A program made the position numbers and the translations under genes. From contig NZ_AP018288.1 in assembly GCF_002368335.1 (NCBI RefSeq), positions 7,494,389 through 7,558,388 on the forward strand: a stretch of 64,000 bases of DNA, written 5' to 3'. Below are positions 17,228 through 25,051 of the stretch, piece by piece. The notes beneath the pieces were generated by a model that saw only the letters and a list, made by a program, of their open reading frames with translations, was not told where the DNA came from and did no database searches. The stretch comes from Nostoc sp. NIES-4103 (GTDB lineage: Bacteria; Cyanobacteriota; Cyanobacteriia; Cyanobacteriales; Nostocaceae). Each line of letters begins with the position of its first letter. Position 1 is the stretch's first letter.

Positions 17228-17634
17228 CTCCCTACATTTCAGCATCCCTGCGACGGCTGGTAGTTGATAGGGCGCAAGGAAAATGTGAATATTGCTTAAT
17301 ACAGCAAAACTTTTCCATCTATAGCCATGAAATTGACCATGTTGTAGCCGTTAAACATGGCGGAAAGACTGTAGCAGACAATCTAGTTTTATCCTGTTTG
17401 TCGTGTAATCGCTACCAAGGCTCAGACCTTACCAGTATTGATCCTATGAACGGAGAAATTACACCTTTGTTTAATCCGCGATCGCAAAGCTGGACTGATC
17501 ATTTGAAGCTAGAAGACGGCTATATTGTGGGGTTAACGGCGATCGGACGAACAACAATCTTTCTGTTAAAGCTGAATGATTTGACTCGCGTTCAAATCCG
17601 GCAAGCCTTAATCATGCAAAAACTTTACCCATAA
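17224..17634 (+). CDS. HNH endonuclease
   Basis: This 136-residue protein has the HNH/zinc-finger nuclease core: CEYC near residue 19, HEIDHVVAVKHGG with the metal-binding His/Asp-His, a central Asn (DNLVLSC), and a second CxxC (CLSCN). The C-terminal part (GEITPLFNPRSQSWTDHL) is typical of a cyanobacterial subgroup of small HNH proteins. It should cut DNA with a single-metal beta-beta-alpha site. It overlaps the preceding gene by 4 nt. No methylase, phage or intein context is present, so its biological target is unknown. Confidence 0.85.
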   Translation: MTPYISASLRRLVVDRAQGKCEYCLIQQNFSIYSHEIDHVVAVKHGGKTVADNLVLSCLSCNRYQGSDLTSIDPMNGEITPLFNPRSQSWTDHLKLEDGYIVGLTAIGRTTIFLLKLNDLTRVQIRQALIMQKLYP

Positions 17635-17786
17635 AGTATTCTACAATTTAGGGGTTTTTGACAAAATTTATTGTTACCAAGCTGCGGAATTGCTGAAATT
17701 TATCTTCGACCAAGTATAAGCTTTCCGTGACGGAAATGTTATGCTTCCAGTGACACTCTAAATCTTGGTCTTTCATTTTAAATAAA

Positions 17787-17859
17787 TGGAGCTAAGCGGA
17801 TTCGAACCGCTGACCCCCTCAATGCCATTGAGGTGCTCTACCAACTGAGCTATAACCCC
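17787..17859 (-). tRNA. tRNA-Ala (GGC anticodon)
   Basis: The minus strand folds into a complete 73-nt cloverleaf: 7-bp acceptor (GGGGTTA with TAGCTCC, including G-T pairs), D arm GCTC/GAGC, anticodon stem CCTCA/TGAGG with loop ATGGCAT (anticodon GGC), 5-nt variable loop and T arm AGCGG-TTCGAAT-CCGCT. Discriminator A is present; CCA is not encoded and must be added after transcription. It reads alanine codons GCC/GCU. Confidence 0.96.
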
Positions 17860-17952
17860 GCATAGTGCATTATCTATGTTGCCCCAATTTTAGTATTTTG
17901 TCAACTTCTACGCCGCTGAATGTAACGAATTACATTTTCTACTCAGCAGCGA

Positions 17953-18144
17953 TTAGGAAACTTGCAACAAATAGCTCATGCAATGCCCCATGAGAAAGTA
18001 AACTACTAACATGGCAGCTGCGGCAAGGGCAACCAATGTACCAGCCAGCATTAAAGAAAATTCTTTATTGGCGTATGCTTTTTCCATCAGGTGCAGTGAC
18101 CATGCCACCAAAGCAACATCAAATAATAATATAGGTATCAACAT
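17953..18144 (-). CDS. small two-helix membrane protein
   Basis: This 63-residue protein has two hydrophobic segments, about 3-19 (IPILLFDVALVAWSLHL) and 30-52 (SLMLAGTLVALAAAAMLVVYF), joined by a short polar loop (MEKAYANKEF). It resembles short conserved membrane proteins of cyanobacteria with no known function. It lies 105 bp downstream of hisF on the same strand's far side, i.e. after hisF in transcription order, with its own start. Confidence 0.65.
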   Translation of the reverse strand: MLIPILLFDVALVAWSLHLMEKAYANKEFSLMLAGTLVALAAAAMLVVYFLMGHCMSYLLQVS

Positions 18145-18249
18145 ATTTCTTAATATATATTAATAGTTGTACATTAATGTTAACATCCTTTCTTGCAACT
18201 GTATCTAACTTTGGGTAGATGTGGTTATTTTTCAATAATGTTTATCGAG

Positions 18250-19023
18250 TTAAGATAATAACCTTACTGGCACCGAACGATCGCGCAAATACTCTTTAAT
18301 TTCTGCCACGCTTAATTGTCCATAATGCAGCAATGATGCTAGTAATGCAGCTTCGGCTTTTCCTTCAGTAAGTGCAGTGTAAATGTGTTCACAATTTCCC
18401 GCACCACCAGAAGCAATAACTGGAATTTGTACAGATTCTGCGATCGCTCTTGTCAACCCTAAGTCATAGCCGGCTTGAGTGCCGTCAGCGTCCATACTTG
18501 TAACTAGTAGTTCTCCTGCTCCTCGTTTTTCAACTTCTTGGGCCCAAAGTAAAGCATCTAAACCAGTGTTTTCTCGACCACCGCGTACATAAACATCCCA
18601 GCCTGGATTAATAGGGTCAACTCTGCGCCTGGCGTCAATAGCAACAACTATGCACTGATTACCAAAGCGATCGCTTGCCCGATTAATCAAGTCTGGTTCG
18701 CGGACTGCCGCAGAATTAATACTAACCTTGTCTGCTCCAGCGCGTAACAAAGCTTTAACATTTTCTAAGGATTGAATTCCACCACCCACAGTCAGCGGAA
18801 TAAAGACCTGTTCAGCAGTGCGGTAAACCACATCAAGAATTATATCTCGGTCTTCATGAGTGGCTGTAATATCCAGAAATACTAACTCATCAGCCCCAGC
18901 TTCGTTGTAAACCTTTGCCAGTTCCACGGGATCGCCTGCGTCTTTGAGGTTAACAAAGTTAACTCCTTTGACAACTCGTCCCGCCTTCACATCTAAGCAG
19001 GGTAAAATTCTTTTAGATAACAT
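18250..19023 (-). CDS. hisF: HisF, imidazole glycerol phosphate synthase cyclase subunit
   Basis: HisF closes the imidazole ring in histidine biosynthesis using ammonia delivered by HisH, releasing IGP and AICAR. The 257 residues are the normal length of this TIM barrel. The catalytic aspartates are visible in the opening RILPCLDVKAGRVVKG (Asp11) and in VVAIDARR (near residue 130). The phosphate-binding loops GGGIQ and ASGGAG are intact. The gene is divergent from ruvB, with 151 bp between the starts. No other his gene is adjacent, as is usual in cyanobacteria, where his genes are scattered. Confidence 0.97.
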   Translation of the reverse strand: MLSKRILPCLDVKAGRVVKGVNFVNLKDAGDPVELAKVYNEAGADELVFLDITATHEDRDIILDVVYRTAEQVFIPLTVGGGIQSLENVKALLRAGADKVSINSAAVREPDLINRASDRFGNQCIVVAIDARRRVDPINPGWDVYVRGGRENTGLDALLWAQEVEKRGAGELLVTSMDADGTQAGYDLGLTRAIAESVQIPVIASGGAGNCEHIYTALTEGKAEAALLASLLHYGQLSVAEIKEYLRDRSVPVRLLS

Positions 19024-19174
19024 AAGAAGTTTTTAGCTCTTGGGTAATTGTCCGGAAATTAAATTTTAAATTGACGCGTGTATTTCCAAACGAAAATCTT
19101 CGCAACCGTGTTGAGTCGCAATTGCGGCGTAAACGGCGCTCAAATAGTCCTAAAGTGAAGTCAATAGCTGAATT

Positions 19175-20272
19175 ATGGCGATCATCTCCTCGAAAAAACA
19201 GCCTCCAGAACCCAATGGAGAACCAAAGCAGCGCCGGGAGTCGGCAAAAGCACCGTCCAAGGAAAATATTTTGCAACCTGAAGCAGCTATTGATGAAGGT
19301 AAGCAAGAAGAGAGTATACGACCACAGCGATTTGCCGATTACATTGGGCAAAAAGACCTCAAGGATGTGCTGGATATTGCCATCAAAGCAGCCAAGTCTC
19401 GCGGTGAAGTCCTAGATCATTTGCTGCTGTATGGCCCGCCAGGCTTGGGTAAAACCACTATGGCGATGATTTTAGCATCGGAGATGGGGGTAAATTATAA
19501 AATTACCAGTGCCCCAGCCCTAGAACGTCCCAGAGATATTGCTGGGCTACTAGTCAACCTCAAACCTGGTGATATTCTGTTTGTGGATGAAATTCATCGG
19601 CTGTCACGAATGACAGAAGAAATACTGTATCCAGCAATGGAAGATTATCGCTTAGATATAACCATCGGCAAGGGTACGAGCAGTCGGATCAGGAGTGTAC
19701 CTTTGTCTAAATTTACACTAGTAGGGGCGACAACGCGTGCGGGTGCTTTGACTTCACCACTACGCGATCGCTTTGGCTTAGTGCAAAAACTGCGCTTTTA
19801 TGAAGTTGACGAACTCAGCTTGATTGTATTGCGAAGCGCTCAATTATTGCAAACCCCAGTTACAGAGGATGGTGCCACAGAAATTGCCCGTCGTTCACGA
19901 GGTACACCACGGATTGCTAATAGATTACTCAAGCGAGTACGTGATTATGCTGAAGTGAAATCATCTGGCGAAATTACTGAAAGTGTTGCAGCCGAAGCAT
20001 TGCAACTATTTCAAGTAGATCCTTGTGGCTTGGATTGGACAGACCGCAAGATGTTGAGTGTAATTATTGAACAATTTCACGGTGGCCCTGTGGGATTGGA
20101 AACCATAGCAGCGGCAACTGGTGAAGATACTCAAACTATTGAAGAAGTTTATGAACCTTATTTGATGCAAATTGGGTATTTAAGCCGGACTCCCCGTGGT
20201 AGGGTCGCGACAAAGGCAGCATACGAGCATTTGAAGTTTAACCCGCCTAATGAACAGTTATCCCTGTTGTAG
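19175..20272 (+). CDS. ruvB: RuvB, Holliday junction branch-migration helicase
   Basis: RuvB forms hexameric rings that, with RuvA, pump DNA through Holliday junctions in recombination and repair. The AAA+ core shows Walker A GPPGLGKTT (about residues 88-96), Walker B DEIHRLSR, and sensor LVGATTRAGALTSPLRDRFG with the arginine finger. The C-terminal winged helix follows (GGPVGLETIAAATGEDTQTIEE; YLSRTPRGR). At 365 residues it carries about 50 lysine- and proline-rich N-terminal residues before RPQRFADYIGQ, common in cyanobacterial RuvB. ATG 19175 is used. The STRR block begins just after the stop codon. Confidence 0.97.
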   Translation: MAIISSKKQPPEPNGEPKQRRESAKAPSKENILQPEAAIDEGKQEESIRPQRFADYIGQKDLKDVLDIAIKAAKSRGEVLDHLLLYGPPGLGKTTMAMILASEMGVNYKITSAPALERPRDIAGLLVNLKPGDILFVDEIHRLSRMTEEILYPAMEDYRLDITIGKGTSSRIRSVPLSKFTLVGATTRAGALTSPLRDRFGLVQKLRFYEVDELSLIVLRSAQLLQTPVTEDGATEIARRSRGTPRIANRLLKRVRDYAEVKSSGEITESVAAEALQLFQVDPCGLDWTDRKMLSVIIEQFHGGPVGLETIAAATGEDTQTIEEVYEPYLMQIGYLSRTPRGRVATKAAYEHLKFNPPNEQLSLL

Positions 20273-20284
20273 TGGAGGATGATT

Positions 20285-20470
20285 AGTTCGTGCAGGGGTG
20301 CAGGGGAGCAGGGGATGGGGTGATGGGGAGATAGGGAGATGAGGGGATGGGGAGATGGGGAGAAGTAACTAAATTACCAATTCCCAATTCCCAATTCCCA
20401 ATTCCCAATTCCCAATGCCCCATGCCCCATGCCCCATGCCCCATTCCCAATTCCCAATTCCCAATTTTGA
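20285..20470. repeat. compound STRR block between ruvB and TPR gene
   Basis: Two arrays lie back to back: G-rich units (GGGGAGAT, GGGGATG) at about 20290-20362 and C-rich units (CCAATTC then CCATGCC then CCAATTC) at about 20378-20466. The arrays end 18 bp before the TPR gene start, so they occupy its leader. Confidence 0.85.
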
Positions 20471-20483
20471 CAGGTAAATCCAG

Positions 20484-21290
20484 ATGATTAAGTTGATTGG
20501 TATTGTTCTGAGTCTGTTAGTTGTGTTTGGCTGGGGTACACCAGTCATGGCACAATCTCCACAACCTGGTTTCACTCAAGAGCAATTAGAACAGGGAAAT
20601 GAATGGGCAAATGAGGCGTTTGCAGCCACGAATAAGGGTGATTTTGTCACGGCTGAACAGTACTGGACAAAGATTATTGAACAATTTCCCACTAATGCCG
20701 GAGCATGGAGTAATCGAGGAAATTCACGGGTGAGTCAGAATAAGTTGCAAGCAGCACTGACTGATTACAACAAAGCCATAGAACTAGCCCCAGATGTCAC
20801 CGATCCATATTTGAATCGCGGTACAGCTTTGGAAGGATTGGGGAAATGGGATTCGGCGATCGCAGATTATAATCGCGTCCTAGAACTCGATCCTAATGAT
20901 GCCATGGCATACAATAATCGGGGTAATGCTAAAGCAGGTTTGGGGAAATGGGATTCGGCGATCGCAGATTACAAAAAATCAGTAGAAATTGCCCCGAATT
21001 TTGCTTTTGCTCGTGCTAACTACGCCCTTGCCCTTTATGAAACTGGTCAAATCGAGCCAGCCATTAGGGAAATGCGGAATATCGTCCGCAAATATCCCAA
21101 GTTTGCTGACATGCGTGCTGCACTGACAGCTGCTTACTGGGTAACAGGACAAAAAGGCGAAGCCGAGAGTAATTGGGTAGCAGCTTATGGACTTGACACC
21201 CGCTACAAAGATATCAACTGGGTGCAAAATATCCGCCGTTGGCCTCCTAGTATGGTAGCAGCTTTGGATAAGTTCTTGAAACTTCAGTGA
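20484..21290 (+). CDS. exported TPR protein
   Basis: This 268-residue protein has a clear signal peptide (MIKLIGIVLSLLVVFGWGTP, cleavage likely after VMAQ). Tetratricopeptide repeats follow, with the cores AWSNRGNSRVSQNKLQAAL, YLNRGTALEGLGKWDSAI and AYNNRGNAKAGLGKWDSAI, plus further degenerate repeats. Two repeats share almost identical DNA (GGGAAATGGGATTCGGCGATCG). The predicted location is periplasm or thylakoid lumen, where TPR scaffolds often assist assembly of membrane complexes. A specific partner cannot be named. The conserved C-terminal end is WPPSMVAALDKFLKLQ. Confidence 0.85.
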   Translation: MIKLIGIVLSLLVVFGWGTPVMAQSPQPGFTQEQLEQGNEWANEAFAATNKGDFVTAEQYWTKIIEQFPTNAGAWSNRGNSRVSQNKLQAALTDYNKAIELAPDVTDPYLNRGTALEGLGKWDSAIADYNRVLELDPNDAMAYNNRGNAKAGLGKWDSAIADYKKSVEIAPNFAFARANYALALYETGQIEPAIREMRNIVRKYPKFADMRAALTAAYWVTGQKGEAESNWVAAYGLDTRYKDINWVQNIRRWPPSMVAALDKFLKLQ

Positions 21291-21301
21291 TAGTTCTTGA
21301 G

Positions 21302-21392
21302 CAGGGGAGATGAGGAAGATGAGGAAGATGAGGGAGATAATTTTTTACTCCTGACAACTAACAACTGACAACTGACTACTGACTACTAACTA
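21302..21392. repeat. STRR-type repeats at the convergent gene ends
   Basis: GAGGAAGAT units (about 21308-21335) and then ACAACTG/ACTACTG units (about 21353-21390) separate the convergent TPR and HAD genes. The second array runs into the last codons of the HAD gene. Confidence 0.6.
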
Positions 21393-22164
21393 TCTCCTCA
21401 ATCTTGACAGAATTTAGTTGTTGAACATTACTCAAAACTACTGCTGCTCCTGCTTCCAATAGTGTTTCGCCATAAGCATGACTACGTGCTGATGTTTCTT
21501 GGACATGAGGTGGCAAAACTCCTACACCGATCCAAGTGCGGTGAGGATTTATCTCTCGCGCTTTGCCTACGGTGTACATATCAGCTACCGTATCTCCCAC
21601 ATAAATGATTGCCGATGTTTCATCCAGCCCATTTTCTAACTGCTCAACAGTGGCAAAAAGTCCGGTGGGGTCTGGTTTACCTGGTGCATCTTCCATTGCA
21701 ATCAATACTGGAGACTGCAAGCCTAAACGTTTTACTAAAACATAGTTAGCAGAACCACGAGTAGCACCGCTGAAAAATCCCCAACCAATGCTAGCTTGTG
21801 TTAATTCCTCTAGGTAAGAAGGCTGTAACAATAACGGTTCATCACAGATATATCCTGTCCAATTATCAGGGTCAGTTCCTCGGTAACGTGATTGAAAGAA
21901 AGCAACAATGGCGTTGTAGTCTAGTTGCAATTGCTCGCGGGACTGTCCTTGAGCGGTAAAGTAGCGGTAAATCAATTCTTGGGACGCTTCCCAATCATTA
22001 TTCCAGACACCTTCAGACTTTAACTGGTCTATGTCTAACGAGCTGGGACGATATGCTTGATTAGTAAAATACTCTACAGTATCTGCGATCGCTCGGCGAT
22101 ATGAACCGCTAACATCGCGTACAACGCCATCAATATCGAAAACAACGATTGCTTTTTGATTCAT
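21376..22164 (-). CDS. HAD-superfamily hydrolase (TIGR01548-like)
   Basis: This 262-residue haloacid-dehalogenase-type phosphatase has motif I VFDIDGVVRDVSGSYR (nucleophile Asp at residue 9, general acid Asp at 11), motif II SGATRGS, motif III lysine in GKPDP, and motif IV VGDTVADM. An extended helical cap lies between motifs I and II. This matches the subfamily seen in cyanobacteria, sometimes linked to histidine-type metabolism, but the substrate is unknown. The gene is bounded by STRR arrays on both sides. The last residues are encoded inside the repeat-like segment, so the C-terminus may vary between strains. Confidence 0.85.
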   Translation of the reverse strand: MNQKAIVVFDIDGVVRDVSGSYRRAIADTVEYFTNQAYRPSSLDIDQLKSEGVWNNDWEASQELIYRYFTAQGQSREQLQLDYNAIVAFFQSRYRGTDPDNWTGYICDEPLLLQPSYLEELTQASIGWGFFSGATRGSANYVLVKRLGLQSPVLIAMEDAPGKPDPTGLFATVEQLENGLDETSAIIYVGDTVADMYTVGKAREINPHRTWIGVGVLPPHVQETSARSHAYGETLLEAGAAVVLSNVQQLNSVKIEEIVSSQ

Positions 22165-22199
22165 GGGAATTGGGAATTGGGAATTGGGAATTGGGAATT
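22165..22199. repeat. STRR, five GGGAATT units
   Basis: Five perfect tandem copies of GGGAATT sit immediately upstream of the HAD gene start and directly against the stop codon of the four-helix-bundle gene, leaving essentially no other sequence between the two genes. Confidence 0.9.
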
Positions 22200-22200
22200 G

Positions 22201-22596
22201 TTACCCATTTCTATTGCCTATGGATTTGAGATAAGCATTGAGCTTGGGTAATAGTTCATCAAGGATTGGTTTGAATTTGCTTACCTGGTCACTTGTTAAT
22301 AATTGTCTGGTGTAGGCTAATCTCAACCAGCTGATAGTTTCATATAAAGACCCTCTTGCAATCTTGACAAAACGCCGATTTTCTTGGTCACTCCACCTAC
22401 CTCTGCCTTCGGCTATGTTGACACAAATACTATCAGCAGACCGCACAATCTGCTTACCTACCGTATCCCTGGTGAAATTATCCCATTCCTTGACAATCTG
22501 CCAAATCCTATTAGCTAACCCCTCAGCAAGTTGATAAACTTCCAACTCCTCAAAATCAGGTCTTCCCACAAGACTCCTTGGATTCACAAACCCCAT
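22201..22596 (-). CDS. four-helix bundle protein (S23 / 23S rRNA intervening-sequence family)
   Basis: This 131-residue protein belongs to the four-helix-bundle family first known from intervening sequences in 23S rRNA and also including the Avd accessory protein of diversity-generating retroelements. Visible signatures are FEELEVYQLAEGLANRIW, RDTVGKQIVRSADSICVNIA, EGRGRWSDQENRRFVKIARG, and SLYETISWLRLA. No reverse transcriptase, variable repeat or rRNA gene is nearby, so it is a stand-alone copy. Members are positively charged and may bind nucleic acid; its function here is unknown. STRR arrays flank it on both sides (22165-22199 and about 22610-22695), consistent with insertion or rearrangement at repeats. 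Confidence 0.85.
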   Translation of the reverse strand: MGFVNPRSLVGRPDFEELEVYQLAEGLANRIWQIVKEWDNFTRDTVGKQIVRSADSICVNIAEGRGRWSDQENRRFVKIARGSLYETISWLRLAYTRQLLTSDQVSKFKPILDELLPKLNAYLKSIGNRNG

Positions 22597-22774
22597 ACCT
22601 AAATAATGCCCATTCCCAATTCCCCATTGCCCCTAATCCCCACTCCCTCCGGTCGTGGGGGCCCCGAGTTCCCCATTCCCAATTCCTTATTCCCATTTGC
22701 TAAGATATTGCGTTAGAATAAGCGATCGCAAACAAACTTAGTAAGTAGTACCCGGATATTTCCCGGAGGTGTGA

Positions 22775-23074
22775 TTGACCAAGTTCATTTTGAAAATTCT
22801 CTGGTTAGACGAGAACGTTGCCCTAGCAGTGGATCAAGTTGTAGGCAAAGGCACTAGTCCTTTGACTAAGTACTTTTTCTGGCCCAGAAATGATGCCTGG
22901 GAAGAGTTAAAAAAAGAACTAGAGTCCAAACACTGGATTACTGATATAGACCGTGTGGAGTTGCTAAATAAAGCAACCGAAGTAATTAACTACTGGCAAG
23001 AAGAAGGCAGAAACCGCCCGATGGCAGAAGCTCAATTGAAATTTCCAGAAGTTGCCTTCACTGGTAGCGCTTGA
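22775..23074 (+). CDS. PSRP-3/Ycf65, small-subunit ribosomal protein
   Basis: This 99-residue protein matches the cyanobacterial and plastid-specific 30S ribosomal protein PSRP-3 (Ycf65): ILKILWLDENVALAVDQVVG, SPLTKYFFWPRNDAWEELK, and EVINYWQEEGRNRP. It binds the small ribosomal subunit. The start is TTG at 22775, supported by GGAGG at 22765-22769 with a 5-nt spacing. A GTG at 22771 is in another frame, so the start codon is unusual but well defined. The gene is convergent with the WD40 kinase, only 22 bp apart. Confidence 0.92.
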   Translation: MTKFILKILWLDENVALAVDQVVGKGTSPLTKYFFWPRNDAWEELKKELESKHWITDIDRVELLNKATEVINYWQEEGRNRPMAEAQLKFPEVAFTGSA

Positions 23075-23096
23075 TACTTTACAATTAGCTTTCTAA

Positions 23097-24848
23097 TTAG
23101 CTTTCCTGCTGTTCTACAGATTGCCACAGTTTAATGGTCTTGTCCTTGCTGCCACTAGCAATCAGTTGTGCAACTTGGCTTACAGCAATGGCAGTTACTG
23201 AGTCTACATGACCTAAGAGAGTAACAATCTCTTCTATGGTGTTTACTCTCCAAAGCTTAACTGTTTTGTCCCAGCTTGCACTAATTAGCGTCTGGCCATC
23301 GGCAGTGAAAGCCACTGCCATCACTGACCAAGAATGGCTTGAAAGTGTGCTGATTAGCTGACCAGTGTTAACATCCCACAATTTAATGGTGTTATCATCG
23401 CTACCCGTTGCCAGAATTTTTCCATCTGGACTAAAAGCGACTGTCAAAACCGCCCGTGTATGACCTGAAAGGATGCCTAACAAGGCATAGCATGGGCGGT
23501 TTTGTATTTCTCTCAACTGCCACAGATGAATGGTTCTATCAAAACTACCGCTGGCTAAAAGCTGTCCATTTTGACTAAAAGCTATTGAACTTACCTGTAA
23601 TTTGTGTCCTGTTAAAGTGCAAATTTCTGCACCAGTCTTGACATCCCAGAGTTTGATTTTCTTATCCCAACTACCACTAGCAATAATTTCACCATTTGGA
23701 CTAAAAGCAACTGACTTGACAGCATGTGAATGTCCACATAGAGTAAAGATTTCTGCCAATGTATCAACATCCCATAATTTGATAGTTTTATCATTACTAG
23801 CTGTTGCCAAAATTACCCCATTTGGACTAAAAGCAACTGATGTCACTGCTTGAGAATGTGTTGAGAGGCTAGCTAGCAATTTTTTAGTATTTAAATTCCA
23901 TAATCTAATGATTTTGTCATCGCTACCACTAGCTAAGATGTGACCATCAGGGCTGATAGACAGGGCATTGACACTACCTAAACTATTAGAATGCGCTGTG
24001 AAAGTATGTAAGCCTTGCCATGAATTATTCTCAATTTTTAATTTTGTATTTTTAATTTTAAATTCTATGCCCATTGCTTCCATGACTTCATCAGCCGATT
24101 GAAAGCGCTGGTTAAGAGTATTTTGTATAAGTTTGTCTAATATTTTAGCCAAGCGATCGCTGATTCTTTTGCTAACATATTGCTGCCAAACCCAGCAATT
24201 ATTAGCAACATCAAATAAATCAAACGGAGGAATCTGAGTCAGTAAATAAATGCAAGTTACACCTAAACTATAAAGGTCACTTGCAAAAACCGCTTTTCCC
24301 TGTGTTTGTTCTGGTGACGCATATTCTGGACTACCAATGCTGTTTTCATCTGTGAATTGCTCAAGCTCAGTGACTAGTTTAGCAGCACCAAAATCAACTA
24401 ATACGAAATTAGCATCTACATTTTTCTGAGGTTTTCTCAAAATAATATTTACAGGCTTAATATCACGGTGGATGATGTTGCGATCGCTAAGATATTTTAG
24501 AACTAGTAATAAATCTTTTAAAAGTTGCCAAATTTGAGTTTCATTAAAAGCACCTTCTTCCTCAATTAGCTGAGCTAAATTCTTGCCTTCAATAAATTCA
24601 TATACTAAATAAAAGTATTGAGTATGTTGAAAATATGCCAGCAAATTAGGAACTTGAGGGTGCTTGCCTAATTCCTTTAATTGCTGTACCTTTTGTTCAA
24701 ATAATTGAGGCGTTTCATCTGACAACAATAATTCTTGAACGATACAAGAAACTGGAGGAAACTGACCTTCATCCACAGCCAAGAAGGTTTTACAGAATCC
24801 CCCTTTACTAATTAACTTGATTAAACGATAGCGTTCTTGTAACAGCAA
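23097..24848 (-). CDS. Ser/Thr protein kinase with seven WD40 repeats
   Basis: The N-terminal kinase domain is followed by one complete WD40 propeller. Kinase motifs: a glycine-rich loop (ISKGGFCKTF), catalytic loop HRDIKPVNII, DFGAAKL and GSPEYASPEQ. The usual beta-3 lysine is not seen: the expected V-x-K position reads CIVQELL, i.e. glutamine. WD40 repeats begin near FTAHSNSLGSV and end KLWQSVE, with seven H...LW blades. The longest frame extends to 25004, but its first 52 codons are encoded by a dispersed CCTTTGTGCCTTTGTGG-type repeat and look unnatural. I prefer TTG 24848 (LLQERYRLIKL) with AGGA about 5 nt upstream. Activity on substrates is uncertain because of the lysine. Confidence 0.88.
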   Translation of the reverse strand: MLLQERYRLIKLISKGGFCKTFLAVDEGQFPPVSCIVQELLLSDETPQLFEQKVQQLKELGKHPQVPNLLAYFQHTQYFYLVYEFIEGKNLAQLIEEEGAFNETQIWQLLKDLLLVLKYLSDRNIIHRDIKPVNIILRKPQKNVDANFVLVDFGAAKLVTELEQFTDENSIGSPEYASPEQTQGKAVFASDLYSLGVTCIYLLTQIPPFDLFDVANNCWVWQQYVSKRISDRLAKILDKLIQNTLNQRFQSADEVMEAMGIEFKIKNTKLKIENNSWQGLHTFTAHSNSLGSVNALSISPDGHILASGSDDKIIRLWNLNTKKLLASLSTHSQAVTSVAFSPNGVILATASNDKTIKLWDVDTLAEIFTLCGHSHAVKSVAFSPNGEIIASGSWDKKIKLWDVKTGAEICTLTGHKLQVSSIAFSQNGQLLASGSFDRTIHLWQLREIQNRPCYALLGILSGHTRAVLTVAFSPDGKILATGSDDNTIKLWDVNTGQLISTLSSHSWSVMAVAFTADGQTLISASWDKTVKLWRVNTIEEIVTLLGHVDSVTAIAVSQVAQLIASGSKDKTIKLWQSVEQQES

Positions 24849-25051
24849 AATTTTCCTAAGTAGAAAGCAGGAGGTACTACTTTGTGCCTTTGTGCCTTTG
24901 TGGTAAAAAACCTTAACTACAAAATACACCAATACACAAAGATAAAAAGAGTTTTCACGCGTTCTAGCGATACCAATTTGAAAAAAGAAAGCTACAGATT
25001 CCAACTTGTAAAGCTAGATGAAATCTGATGCTTATTAATTACGAATTAGTA

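Noticed and set aside
20285..20470. CRISPR-like appearance of the repeat block
   Set aside because: Units are 7-8 bp with no unique spacers; this is a simple STRR array. The same judgement applies to the arrays at 22165, 27838, 37947, 44205 and 46816.
22201..22596. Diversity-generating retroelement, suggested by the Avd-like fold
   Set aside because: No reverse transcriptase, template repeat or variable target gene within several kb.
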